From contig NC_065922.1 of the NCBI RefSeq assembly GCF_024586455.1, forward strand, positions 21,014,089 to 21,078,088: a DNA stretch of 64,000 bases. The letters run 5' to 3'. Shown one piece after another: positions 11,186 to 21,386 of the stretch. A model generated the notes under the pieces. It was not told the DNA's origin and made no database searches. It saw only the letters and a program-made list of their open reading frames with translations. This stretch comes from Bactrocera neohumeralis (Eukaryota; Arthropoda; Insecta; Diptera; Tephritidae). Position 1 is the stretch's first letter. Each line of letters opens with the position of its first letter. A program made the position numbers and the translations under genes.

Positions 11186-13606
11186 TAAATTTGTGCCTAC
11201 ATTACCATTTGTCTTTTCATTTGCAATGCAGAATCTGTCACCCTTGCTTTTAAATTTCAATTACTGCAGAATCTCATTTACATATTTGATTAATTGTGGT
11301 GTGATCATTGGGTTAACCAATTTTTTTTTGTTTCATAGAAAGTTTCATTGATTTTTCTCACACTCATATTTATAGCAATGGATACTTAACCCTACTAAAC
11401 TTCTTGGTCATTTAAAGAGCGAAACGAAAATATTGCCGACAGAGAATGAACAAAAGGTTCCAATGGTCATTATCACGTGCGAAACGAACACTGAACTACA
11501 ATTAGGAAAAGCACCACACACTCTTGCAGACTTGAACTTTGTAGGTATGCAAACTTGTTTGGCGCCAATGTAACTGACGGCACTCGCTGCGCTTGAATGT
11601 CCAGCAATTTTCTCATATTTTGTCAACAATTGGGTCAAGAAGCTCCAGCTTCATTCTGATACGTGTGAAATTTGCAATTCACCATATATAAAGAGCAAAA
11701 ACCAACTACTCCGCATATATATGTTTACATTTATATATCATCGTCATTACATACATAAATATGCACATTATAAAAACTAGATGCTTGTATGAAAACTGTG
11801 GTGTATTTATGCAACCGTATATAGCGTAGTTGTAATTTGTGTTAAAATTTTCAAATGGCATTATCTAAAGGTTCAGAGTTCATTTGCCATTTTTCAAAGC
11901 TCAAATGTCAATCTACCATAGAGAGAAAACGTTTTTTTGCAATCTCATTGAAATTAAAAATTTTAACAAGCTCTACTTAATATTAATAATAAGAACTTAA
12001 CTTTTAGGAAGCTTCTATATTCTATGTTCTTGTAAGCATTTAATTTTTAATGGAACATAATTGCCTAAAAATTATACTGCCTAGTGCGAAGGTGTCACGA
12101 CATATTTGGGATTTATCAGGTGAAGCATGGGAAACTCCGATTTGTTTTAAATATTCACTTTCGAGATTTTTTTTTTTTGAAATGGTACTTGAAAGATATC
12201 AGTCATTTACGGTGAAGATTCTTATGAAAGAATACTTTCGAGAAATAATATTTTATTTTATAGACGGAAACTTTTTTAAAATCATTTTAGAAATATTAGG
12301 AATAACTGATATTGTTTCAATATCTTTGTTTCATACCAACATTATGCATTCAACTACTGATTTTGATTTTTAAAATTGGACTTAAAGAGGTACTGATTTA
12401 ACCTTGACTGCCTTGATTGCCTATTCAATTATTTATCGCAAGAAAGTATTTTTAGTATAATTTTTCTAATGAGATTATCATCTGCAATGACTATTGGTTT
12501 TGTTTTTTTTTCTTTTGGAGTAATTCCACATAATATTGTTGAGTTTCAAACAGGCATATGCTTTCTTATATTACTATATACCATAAATATCGTATATATA
12601 CGTTTTATCTTTAAAGGGTTGTCACCAAAAATGTTTGCCTTCTAAGTTATTTGTAATTTCTTTCTTTTTAATATGTCTTAACTTGACCGTTAACCTGTTG
12701 CCATAAGTGTCAATTAACTTCAATGGTTTAATGAATGACTTTATGGTATTTCTCTTAAATTGGTAATCATGAGTTCTTGCTGTTAATTAGCTTCTGTTAA
12801 CTAATTTCTTATCCACTTCTTATTCACTGCGTGACCACTGAATGTGTGAAGACACTTGGTTTACAAAAGATGTACGAAATGCTTTCACTTAGGAATTTGA
12901 GATTGGGGTTAGCCAATTAAGTGAATGCGTGTACATTAGGATGAACATTCATTTTGAAAGCAAATCGCCTAATCTGATAATTGATTGTATACATGAGACC
13001 AAGTCTAAAGCTGACATGATTGCTAAATTAATTTGACGAATTAATTACTTTAGGGCTTGTTGAACTTTATTCCACGCCAGGACGCTGTTCATTTAAGAAG
13101 TAGCATTTAGTTCATTTGAGAACGTTTAAATATGTACTATATTCTGTAAAGATGCATAATACCTTTAGTTACAAATAACATACCACCATCTCCATCATTT
13201 CAATCCAATTTTGGAACCAGCGCTGTAGTCTAGTTAGTTATTATGATGATTGCGTTTCAGATTGAATTGACTTTTTCTTAGTTGATTTACGATTCAAAGT
13301 AGGCGCGTACTTTTAGCTAACAACAATATTGCTGTTGTCATGTAGATTGAGTCTCAGGTAATTATGTTGCGAATTAATTTTTGTAACTTCTATTTGCTTT
13401 TCATGAATGCAAAAATCGGATATAAATGCGAAATAGTCCTTCTTCCTCCTAAAAGTTCTACAATAATTATTTGGCTTTGTTAGAACTGAACAGGTGGCTT
13501 GATTTTCTGCCACATTCAATTAGTACTGATTTCTATACTTTTTCTAAATCAGTAAGTCATCACCGTGCAATATTCCCATGAACGCATTCAGATTTATATC
13601 ATACAA
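11186..13606. other. AT-rich sequence, partly absent from unit B
   Basis: No gene is recognised. The longest open frame (12,050-12,373) is Phe/Ile-rich, crosses T homopolymers and matches no family I know. Most of the interval has no counterpart in unit B, so it may be old inserted DNA or sequence lost from B. Confidence 0.4.
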
Positions 13607-13795
13607 ATGAGCAATGAAAGCGGTGCGCAAAATGTTGCTCATACGCCAGAGTGAACAATATTCATTGAATATTGCAATTCCCTTTGGACGCATCTTCATC
13701 ACAAATGCTTAGAATTTTCACTTGAAATATGAATGAACACTTTGCAGACGGGTTCAAATTACAAACAATTGGAAAAGGAATTTATTGAAAGAATG
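13607..13795. repeat. Paralogous block P7, copy A (strongly conserved)
   Basis: This is one of the best conserved of the duplicated islands; its partner is 34,578-34,778. Shared runs include acgccagagtgaacaat, gaatattgcaattccctt, cttcatcacaa, gttttcacttgaaatat (ttttcacttgaaatat in A), ttgcagacgg and ttggaaaaggaattta followed by tgaa.gaatga. Conservation is not codon-patterned and there is no shared ORF. It could be a retained regulatory element, a noncoding RNA segment or an old shared repeat. Confidence 0.7.
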
Positions 13796-15523
13796 ATGTA
13801 GAAGAATAATTTTATCGTTAATACTTCTTATATATACTAAGCAGTGATTTAATTAATAAATTCTGGGCGTTTGTGGAGAAAAGTGAATAGGGAAAGTTAT
13901 TTAATTTATCTTAAATTATACTCACTAACTAACACCGCGGGAAAACCAAAGACTATCAACGGATATGTATATGCATGCCCAATTATGAGGATGTAAAAAA
14001 TAAAGTACATACTCTCGAGGCTTAAAATTCGAAAACAATTAATTAGTTGTTCCACTCTTAGACTTTTAATATTTAGTTTTATATAGAAAGATAGAGTTAT
14101 TCGCTTAATAAACCCATATTTATTTTAAAATAATTAAATTCCTTAGTAAAATTAATTTAACTAAATTCGATATTTCATTATTTTGGTTAACGATTATGGT
14201 CCTAAGAAAATATTCGAAATTTGTTTTATGCCTCGCAGCTAAACTAATTTAGTACAATCATTATGCCTGATGTGAATTGAACACATGTAAGTCCACAAAT
14301 GCATTAAACATGCAAAAGGGTTGAACTGCTTACTGGAAAATCTAATTAGAAAGCTATTAAATCTAAGTAATAAATATACATCTGCATAAGTATGTGTTTC
14401 GCTTTTGCGACAATAGAATAGAATAGCCACAAATATAAATATAACTATTTTACGAAGTTTTCATATTTACTTGGAGAGACTCGTATTGCGGAAATTTCAG
14501 AAATTAGTATTTAATCTGTGCTCTTAAAAGTACTTTTAAAATAATTTTATATTTGTAATGAAGGTAGACACCGAGTATAGAAGAAAAATTTGTTAAAATT
14601 TACAAACAAAAAACACAATCTGGATCTCTTATTTGTGTAAAATAATTTTCATAAATTTTATCTAAAAGTCAGCTGTAAATCTATAGCCATGAAGGAAACT
14701 ATTTTTTTATGGATACAGATTAAGTGAATTATATAAAATTATTAATTAATGTATGTATTGTTAATACAAGAATAAATGTGAGAATTACATCACAAAACTT
14801 TTTTTATTTTTCTAATCAAGCATCGACTTTTTTGTCTTATTTACAGAATACACTTGAAGACATAACTACATTGGCTGTCTAAATCGTGGCTCACAAAACA
14901 TACTGCATCATATCGTAGACATTGGTGTATTATATAATACGAATTTTTAATCAGTATATATATGTATGTAACAAATAATAAAAGAATGACAAAGCCTTGC
15001 AGCCATCTTACAGTGAAATTGATTGTGATATTTATATGCTAGTTCAACTTGTGGAGCTTGGAATGACTTAAAATTTATATTCAATAAAATAAAATTGAAA
15101 AACTCAAAGTTTGTGTTGTTTAATATTTGTTGTAAGTTCAAACGTTTACTCAAAATAGGTAAGTAACACCCATTGCTTTCTAAAAGTTTGAATTTTAAAG
15201 TCACTATACATATATTTTTTATTAAAATATATTTGTGGTATTTTAGGTTACTGAAAATATTTAAACCATCGTGATCGTCATTGCAGAAATATTAAAATTT
15301 AAGTCAACTTAGTTTGGCCGGCAAAGTCATTGATACCCTAATTTTGCAGACGGATTAAATACACTTAAATATTAAGGTTTCCATTTGCTTAAAATATTTT
15401 TAATATATTCTGCAAATGTTATAATGGCTAAATACTATACACAATATGTGTGCCTTGCAGGCCAGGTCCTTTGGAAAATAATTCCAAATAATTGGAACAA
15501 AAAACAAATCCACTTTCGTTATA
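13796..15523. other. AT-rich spacer with paralogous block P8
   Basis: P8 at about 14,288-14,375 matches 35,551-35,635 (gtccacaaatg, c.ggaaaatctaatta, gataaataat-like end). A weaker match around 13,922-13,970 (c.cacta.ctaac.ccg) fits about 35,080-35,125. No genes are seen; the remainder is AT-rich with poly-T runs. Confidence 0.5.
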
Positions 15524-16110
15524 TTAAGAGGGGGGGGGGGGGGGGAGGGTAAGGTTTGTTTCGTCGAAAAGACCTTTTTTCATGACTTTTTTTTAGAAAA
15601 AATGATTGGTGTAGGTTTATTTTACTTATTATTATATGAAAGTACATCATTTGAAGGATAGGAAAAAAGTTTTATCGAAAAATAGAGAGGAATAACGGAT
15701 TTATCGCCGATCTCTGCAGGCACCTCGAAAAAAAGTTTTTGTGCGGTGACCAGCCTACAGCATTACTGGATCATCTGAAACCAAAAAATCAAAATGCTTT
15801 CTTTAGTTTATCTTTCAATTGACGTCGAGTTTTTTTTTGAATTTTTAAATTTTTAAATTTTTTGTACCATTTTCAAGCCAAAATGAGGATTTTAGACGAA
15901 AAAATCGACCTATTTGTTATTGTAAAATTGTTAGTAATTAAAATTTTTGGAAACACTCGACGTCATTCGAGAGCTATATATGTATATGTAGAATATTTGT
16001 ACAAAATTTCGACTTTAAAAATTACATATTTGGCAAAATCGATTCAAAGTTTTTACCGCTCAGCGCAGGTAGCTGGAAGGCGCGCAAACCTAAGTTAGAG
16101 GTACCGATAT
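15524..16110 (+). repeat. G-run element D (family F4)
   Basis: It begins TTAAGA followed by an uninterrupted run of 16 G (15,530-15,545). It then carries cgtcgaaaagacc, tttatcgaaaaatag.gaggaataacggatttatcg, cacctcgaaaaaaag, tcaaaatgctttctttagtttatc and gacgtcgag. Its right part ends around gttagaggtaccg.tattcaa. The same landmarks occur in inverted orientation at 53,470-53,845. No coding potential is seen. This is probably a non-autonomous DNA transposon or a fragment of one; the superfamily is not identified. Confidence 0.65.
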
Positions 16111-16329
16111 TCAACCTGCTGTAACTTCGTTAGTTTTTCTCCGAATGACCTAAAACTTTAACACAATATTCTTGAGATGTTGATGGTTCAGAAAAAAAAC
16201 TAAAAAAAAATGGAAAAAAAAGTTATCAAACCCTTAATTGCTTCCTGATTTTTACCCTGGAGGGCAGAGAATCAGATTGAATTTGTACTGTTACAAAGAA
16301 GATATCAGATATCGAAATTTGTGATTTCG

Positions 16330-16795
16330 TCTAAAAGTGGACGGTGCAACGCCTGCCGTCCAATTTTTCCATAGGTCCTATAAAGCGCTCTTATTAAATT
16401 TCTGGTGTAAAATCTTATGTTTCTGGCATACTTATAGTAGTTATTGGTTCATCGCGCTTTTAGTAGTTTTAAACAGTACCGTTATATGGGGAATGAACGG
16501 GGTTATCGTCTGACTTCATCCACTTTAAAGGTGTCGATAAGCGTGCTTAAGAGATTTGTCCTAAGCGAATTTGGTTATTGCAGTTTGAATGGCTAAAGAG
16601 ATACTTGTTTTCAAGATTTTTAGCCCAAAACTAGCCCTACCGATCCGCTTTACTAAATTACAGTACCGTATTTTAATTTAGTGCTTAATTATGGTACTGA
16701 TCAGTTGACCGATTACGCCCATACGGACACAGCTACCGAATGAACAAAATTATTATACCCTGTAGCAATACGTTGCAAGAGTATAACAAGGATTT
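16330..16795 (+). repeat. 3' part of a 'gggctaagtt' type fly repeat (family F2)
   Basis: The block shares the order of motifs with 45,655-46,340: aaaagtgg.cggtgc..cgcc, gctctc.ta..ttctggtgtaaaat, tttctgg..ta, attg.t..atcgcg.ttttagt, gaacggggtt.tc.tctga.tt.atcc, ttaatttagtgcttaattatgg.act and a terminal 'gcaagagtata'. It is noncoding and diverged, and its left end is unclear. Confidence 0.6.
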
Positions 16796-16884
16796 AAATT
16801 CCGTCAATAATTCAATTACGTACGTAACCACCTGCAAGGTCTTTAGCAAAATGCTTTACGTTGCGCTGCAAAATTTCCCAACAC

Positions 16885-17655
16885 CTTCTTCTTCTTCTTA
16901 ATTGGCGTAGAAACCGCTTAAGCGATTATAGCCGAGTTAACAACAGCGCGCCAGTCGTTTCTTCTTTTCGCTACGTGGCGCCAATTGGATATTCCAAGCG
17001 TAGCCAGGTCCTTCTCCACTTGGTCCTTCCAACGGAGTGGAGGTCTTCCTCTTCCTCTGATTCCCCCGGCGGGTACTGCGTCGAATACTTTCAGAGCTGG
17101 AGTGTTTTCATCCATTCGGACAACATGACCTAGCCAGCGTAGCTGCTGTCTTTTAATTCGCTGAACTATGTCGATGTCGTCGTATATCTCGTACAGCTCA
17201 TCGTTCCATCGAATGCGGTATTCGCCGTGGCTAACGCGCAAAGGACCATAAATCTTTCGCAGAACTTTTCTCTCGAAAACTCGCAACGTCGACTCATCCG
17301 TTGTTGACATCGTCCAAGACTCTGCACCATATAGCAGGACGGGAATTATGAGTGACTTATAGAGTTTGGCTTTTGTTTGTCGAGAGAGGACTTTGCATCT
17401 CAATTGCCTACTCAGTCCGAAGTAGCACCTGTGGGCAAGAGTTATCCTGCGTTGGATTTCCAGGCTGACATTGTTGGTGGTGTTAATACTGGTTCCAAGA
17501 TAGACGAAATTATCTACAACTTCAACTTCAACTTCAGTTATGACTGTCAACAGTGACGTGAGAGCCAAGTCGCGAGTGAGACGACTGTTTGTTTGATGAC
17601 AGGAGAAATTTCGTTTTGCCCTCGTTCACTACCAGACCCATTTGTTTTGCTTACT
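16885..17655 (-). mobile_element. RTE-clade retrotransposon, 5'-truncated copy (1b)
   Basis: This is the 3' end of an RTE element: the C-terminal coding part, a stop, then only about 20 bases of 3' UTR and a short (AAG)n tail at 16,885-16,900. Very short 3' UTRs ending in microsatellite tails are typical of the RTE clade. The copy overlaps in content with the 3' part of the neighbouring larger copy: the segment encoding FVYLGTS through ESWTM is present in both, with differences. It is therefore a separate insertion and not simply the continuation of that copy. Homology stops abruptly near 17,650, consistent with the 5' truncation usual in target-primed reverse transcription. Confidence 0.8.
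16918..17568 (-). pseudogene. RTE ORF C-terminal fragment
   Basis: An open frame of about 216 codons encodes the region C-terminal to the RT palm: VDNFVYLGTS, TKAKLYKSLIIPVLLYGAE, FERKVLRKIYGP, QQLRWLGHVVRMDEN and RGRGRPPLRWKDQVEKDL, ending in TAA. The 'LRWLGHV.RM' and 'GRP..RW.D.V..DL' motifs are the usual C-terminal tail of RTE ORF2 proteins. The upstream RT and endonuclease parts are missing from this copy. The apparent start is not a real start. There is no premature stop in the retained part, which suggests a fairly recent insertion. Confidence 0.8.
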
Positions 17656-17794
17656 GGGACATAGTACATTTCATTAATATTTCTGCGAAAATTCATGAAT
17701 AATTGAAACTTCTATTTAAGTATGTTTATATATTTTTAAATATATATCATTCGCATTTGTTCAAGCTCCAGCATTTTCAAGGCAAAGTACCGCA
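17656..17794. other. Spacer between two RTE copies
   Basis: About 140 bases of AT-rich sequence unrelated to the element separate truncated copy 1b from the 3'-broken copy 1a. Its presence supports two events instead of one frameshifted element. Confidence 0.6.
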
Positions 17795-19389
17795 GACGTC
17801 GACTCATCAGTTGCTGTCATCGCCCAAGCCTCTGCACCATACAGCAGGACGGGAATTATGAGCGACTTATAGAGTTTAGCTTTTGTTCGTCGAGAGAGGA
17901 CTTTACTTTTCAATTGCATACTCAGTCCGAAGTAGCACCTGTTGGCAAGAGTTATCCTGCGTTGGATTTCCAGGCTGACATTATTAGTGGTGTTTACGCT
18001 GGTTCCAAGATAGACGAAATTATCTACGACTTCAAAGTTATGACTGTCAACAGTGACGTGAGTGCCAAGTCGCGAGTGCAAAGACTGTTTGTTTAATGAC
18101 AGGAGATCTTTCGTCTTGCCCTCGTTCACTGCCAGACCCATTTTCTGTGCTTCCTTGTCCAGCCTGGAGAAAGCAGAACTAACGGCGCGGGTGTTGAGTC
18201 CGATGATATCAATATCATCGGCATACGCCAGCAGCTGTACACTCTTATAGAAGATGGTACCTTCTCTATTTAGTTCTGCGGCTCGAACTATTTTCTCCAA
18301 AAGCAGGTTGAAAAAGTCACACGATAGGGAATCGCCTTGTCTGAAACCTCGTTTGGTATCGAACGGCTCGGAGAGGTCCTTCCCAATCCTGACGGAGCTT
18401 TTGGTGTTACTCAACGTCAGTTTACACAGCCGTATTAGTTTTGCGGGGATACCAAATTCAAACATCGCGGCATAAAGGCAGCTCCTTTTCGTGCTGTCGA
18501 AAGCAGCTTTGAAATCGACGAAGAGGTGGTAAGTGTCGATTCTCCTTTCACGGGTCTTTTCCAAGATTTGGCGCATGGTGAATATCTGGTCGGTTGTTGA
18601 TTTTCTAGGTCTAAAGCCACACTGATAAGGTCCAATCAGTTTGTTGACGCTGGGCTTTAATCTTTCACACAATACGCTCGATAGAACCTTATATGCGATG
18701 TTGAGGAGGCTAATCCCACGGTAGTTGGCGCAGATTGTGGGGTCTCCTTTTTTATGGATTGGGCATAGCACACTTAAATTCCAATCGTTGGGCATGCTTT
18801 CGTCCGACCATATTTTACAAAGAAGCTGATGCATGCACCTTATCAGTTCTTCGCCGCCGTGTTTGAATAGCTCGGCCGGCAATCCGTCGGCCCCTGCCGC
18901 TTTGTTGTTCTTCAGGCGGGCAATTGCTATTCGAACTTCTTCATTGTCGGGTAGTGGAACGTCTGCTCCATAGTCATCGATTGGGGAGTCGGGTTCTCCT
19001 TCTCCTGGTGTTGTGCGTTCACTGCCTTTCAGCAGGCTGGAGAAGTGTTCCCTCCATAATTTAAGTATGCTCTGGGCATCAGTGACTAGATCACCTTTGG
19101 GGGTTCTACAGGAATACGCTCCGGTCTTGAAACCTTCCGTAAGCCGCCGCATTTTTTCGTAGAATTTTCGAGCATTACCCCTGTCGGCCAGCTTATTAAG
19201 CTCTTCGTACTCACGCATTTCAGCCTCTTTCTTCTTCTGTCTACAAATGCGTCTCGTTTCCCTCTTCAACTCTCGGTATCTATCCCATCCCGCATGTGTA
19301 GTGGTCGATCGTAACGTTGCGAGGTAGGCAGCCTGTTTTCTCTCCGCTGCGACACGGCACTCCTCGTCGTACCAGCTGTTCTTTTGCAC
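17761..19389 (-). pseudogene. RTE reverse transcriptase domain ORF
   Basis: 542 codons that continue the endonuclease frame after one stop. RT fingers and palm blocks are clear: AAGADGLPAELFK (about 164-176), PIHKKGDPTICANYRGISLL (210-229), CGFRPRKSTTDQIF (257-270), LFVDFKAAFDS (289-299, catalytic Asp), GFRQGDSLSCDFFNLLLEKI (348-367) and LLAYADDIDIIG (386-397, YADD catalytic pair). After ESTSAV the protein leaves the family (about 17,800) and runs into unrelated sequence, so the C-terminal 'LRWLGHV' tail is lost. The apparent Met start is internal. With one stop and a lost tail it should not be active. Confidence 0.85.
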
Positions 19390-20665
19390 TTTCCGAAAAC
19401 CAATGGTTTCGGTTGCAGCTGTAAGTTAGGAGTTTGAAATTCCGTCCCACAGTTCCCTTATACCGAGTTGTTGACGAGTGCTCTCAGAGAGCAGGAGTGC
19501 AAGCCGAGTAGAAAATCGTTCGGCTGTCTGTTGTGATTGCAGCTTCTCGACGTCGAGCCTTCCTTGTGTTTGGTGGCGCGCGTTTTTTGCTGCAAAGAGG
19601 CGGGTGCGAATCTTAGCTGCAACAAGATAGTGGTCCGAGTCGATGTTAGGACCTCGGAGCGCACGCACATCTAAAACACTGGAGACGTGTCTTCCGTCTA
19701 TCACAACATGATCGATCTGGTTGGTAGTTTTTCGATCCGGAGACAGCCAGGTAGCTTGATGAATCTTCTTATGCTGGAACCTAGTACTACAGATAACCAT
19801 ATTTCGGGCCCCGGCGAAGTCAATCAGCCTCAACCCATTAGGGGATGTTTCGTCGTGGAGGCCGAATTTACCGACCGTAGTGCCAAAGACACCTTCTTTG
19901 CCCACCCTGGCGTTAAAGTCGCCAAGCACGATTTTGACATCGTGGCGGGGGCAGCCTTCATAAATGCGCTCCAAGCACTCATAAAAGGCATCCTTGGTCA
20001 CATCGTCCTTCTCTTCCGTCGGGGCGTGGGCGCAGATCAGCGATATGTTGAAGAACCTCGCTTTGATGCGGATTGTGGCTAGACGTTCATTCACCGCAGT
20101 GAATGATAGTACTCGGCGACGGAGTCTCTCTCCCGCCACGAATCCCACACCAAACTTGCGCTCCTTTATATGGCCACTGTAGTAAATGCCACAAGGACCT
20201 ACTCGTCTCTGTCCTTGTCCCGTCCATCGCATTTCTTGGACGGCGGTGATGTCAGCCTTTGTTTTTACGAGGACATCAACCAGCTGGGCAGCGGCACCTT
20301 CCCAATTAAGGGACCGGACATTCCAGGTGCATGCCCTCAATTCGTAGTCCTTATTTCGTTTGCCATGGTCGTCATCAAAAGGGGGGTCTCTCATCCGAGG
20401 CTGGTTATAGCTCTTCACTGGGGGTGTTTTTTACGTGGCGTGTCCCAAACCCAGCGCACAACCCTTGTATGGAATGTTTCGCCTTCTCACTTTAGCTCGC
20501 CTTCGAACGGATGTTCTAAGGCTACCCAGAGGATACTTGGTCAAAGACCGGAAGTAGTGAGTTGCTTGAGCCATGTGTAAAAGAATCGTTTCTGGCCATT
20601 CCCAAGTGAATGGCCATCAGAGAACTTTCCTCACTTGCGTGAACTTCTACACATGACTCCATCCT
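17795..20665 (-). mobile_element. RTE-clade non-LTR retrotransposon, copy 1a, 3' truncated
   Basis: The element runs right to left. Its 5' end at 20,665 (aggatggagtcatgtgtagaag on the minus strand) matches exactly the right terminus of the second copy at 57,929, so this is likely the true 5' end. It carries one ORF with apurinic-type endonuclease then reverse transcriptase, and no gag-like ORF1, as in RTE elements. Coding identity to the element breaks near 17,800, before the C-terminal tail and the (AAG)n end. Adding the missing tail gives roughly 3.3 kb, in line with RTE lengths. A single TAA at 19,426-19,428 interrupts the ORF. A mariner remnant sits 90 bases beyond the 5' end. Confidence 0.85.
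19426..20418 (-). pseudogene. RTE endonuclease (APE-type) domain ORF
   Basis: 330 codons in the same frame as the downstream RT, separated from it only by TAA. Apurinic-endonuclease-like motifs appear in order: TWNVRSL (about residues 31-37), QEMRW (61-65, catalytic Glu), AHAPT (130-134), LGDFNARVG (165-173, catalytic Asp/Asn), IDHVVID (235-241) and SDHYLV (261-266, catalytic Asp-His). All key positions are kept, so this domain looks intact. Its role in the family is to nick target DNA to prime reverse transcription in the nucleus. The Met used at the start is only the first available; the family start was not verified. ORFs on the opposite strand here are shadows. Confidence 0.85.
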
Positions 20666-20755
20666 CAAAAACAAATCAACGAAGGAGGTAGAATAAAAAA
20701 AAAAAGTTTCCCAGTGCAGTTCACTTTCACGGTGAAGTGGTATAAGAGCTATATA
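20666..20755. other. Short A-rich gap between RTE and mariner
   Basis: Contains a run of 11 A near 20,696. No other feature. Confidence 0.4.
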
Positions 20756-21384
20756 CAAGGTGCGTTCCAAAGTAAACAGAACTTAAAAAAAAAAAACAGA
20801 AAAAATAGTTTTTTCGGCAATACAGCTTTTTGCATGGTCCAAAAGCGTGTCGAAAGAGTGTGTTTGCTCGTTGACCGGTATGGCCGCCAGTATGCCGGTG
20901 CAAGTCGCACGGTGCCATATCAGCTGAATGCGGGGAGTGGTTAATGGTTAAAATGTGGTTTTTGGTCAAATAATCGTCCTTCGAATGTTGGATTCTGAGC
21001 AATTTTTGGTCGTCGATCAATTTGTGCGGAACAAACCGTGCACACACACGATAAATCGATGTGTTTTAGAGATGTTCAATTCCATTTCCATGAATTTCAA
21101 TGACGATTTCGGCTGACTGTGGTGAAATCACGCACAATTTCGATGGAATTTCCGGTGATTACGGATTTTGATGGGCCCACATGTTGATCGTCATTTATGT
21201 CCTCACGACGAAGTTTTACCAATTTTAAAACAAAATTCAATGTTGGCTCTTTCTTCGAATGTCATGAAATTCTCACTGGATAATCGATAAAAATAGCAGA
21301 TTCTAACACATCAGGCGACATATAGATAGCGCCACCAGGGGGGGTTAGATTCAAAAAGTTCTGTTTACTTTAGAAAGCACCTTG
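20756..21384 (-). mobile_element. mariner-type element, internally deleted, with both TIRs
   Basis: TA dinucleotides flank about 28-base inverted ends (caaggtgcgttccaaagtaaacagaac... and its complement ending in gcaccttg). The length of 629 bases is about half that of a full mariner. On the minus strand the transposase start is recognisable at 21,265 (MTFEERANIEFCFKIGKT). Later come CARFVPHKL.DDQKLLRIQH, then a jump to YLTKNHILTINHSPHSADMA and CDL. Both the second helix-turn-helix region and the segment with the first catalytic Asp are deleted. It is non-autonomous, but with intact TIRs it could once have been mobilised in trans. The sister of this family is at 61.3 kb. Confidence 0.85.
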
Positions 21385-21386
21385 TA

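Noticed and set aside
11160..11396. AGGGTTAA at 11,178 and TTAACCCT at 11,387 as piggyBac-type ends
   Set aside because: They face away from each other, so they cannot bound one element, and no matching partner end was found.
12050..12373. Open frame of 107 codons
   Set aside because: AT-rich and Phe/Ile-biased, it crosses T runs, has no domain and no counterpart in unit B.
16918..19389. A single RTE ORF interrupted by a frameshift near 17.6-17.8 kb
   Set aside because: The same protein segment (FVYLGTS to LLYGAE) is encoded on both sides with differences and unrelated sequence lies between, so there are two copies.
19687..20580. Plus-strand open frames of 131 and 136 codons
   Set aside because: They are antisense to the RTE endonuclease frame, which has full motif support.
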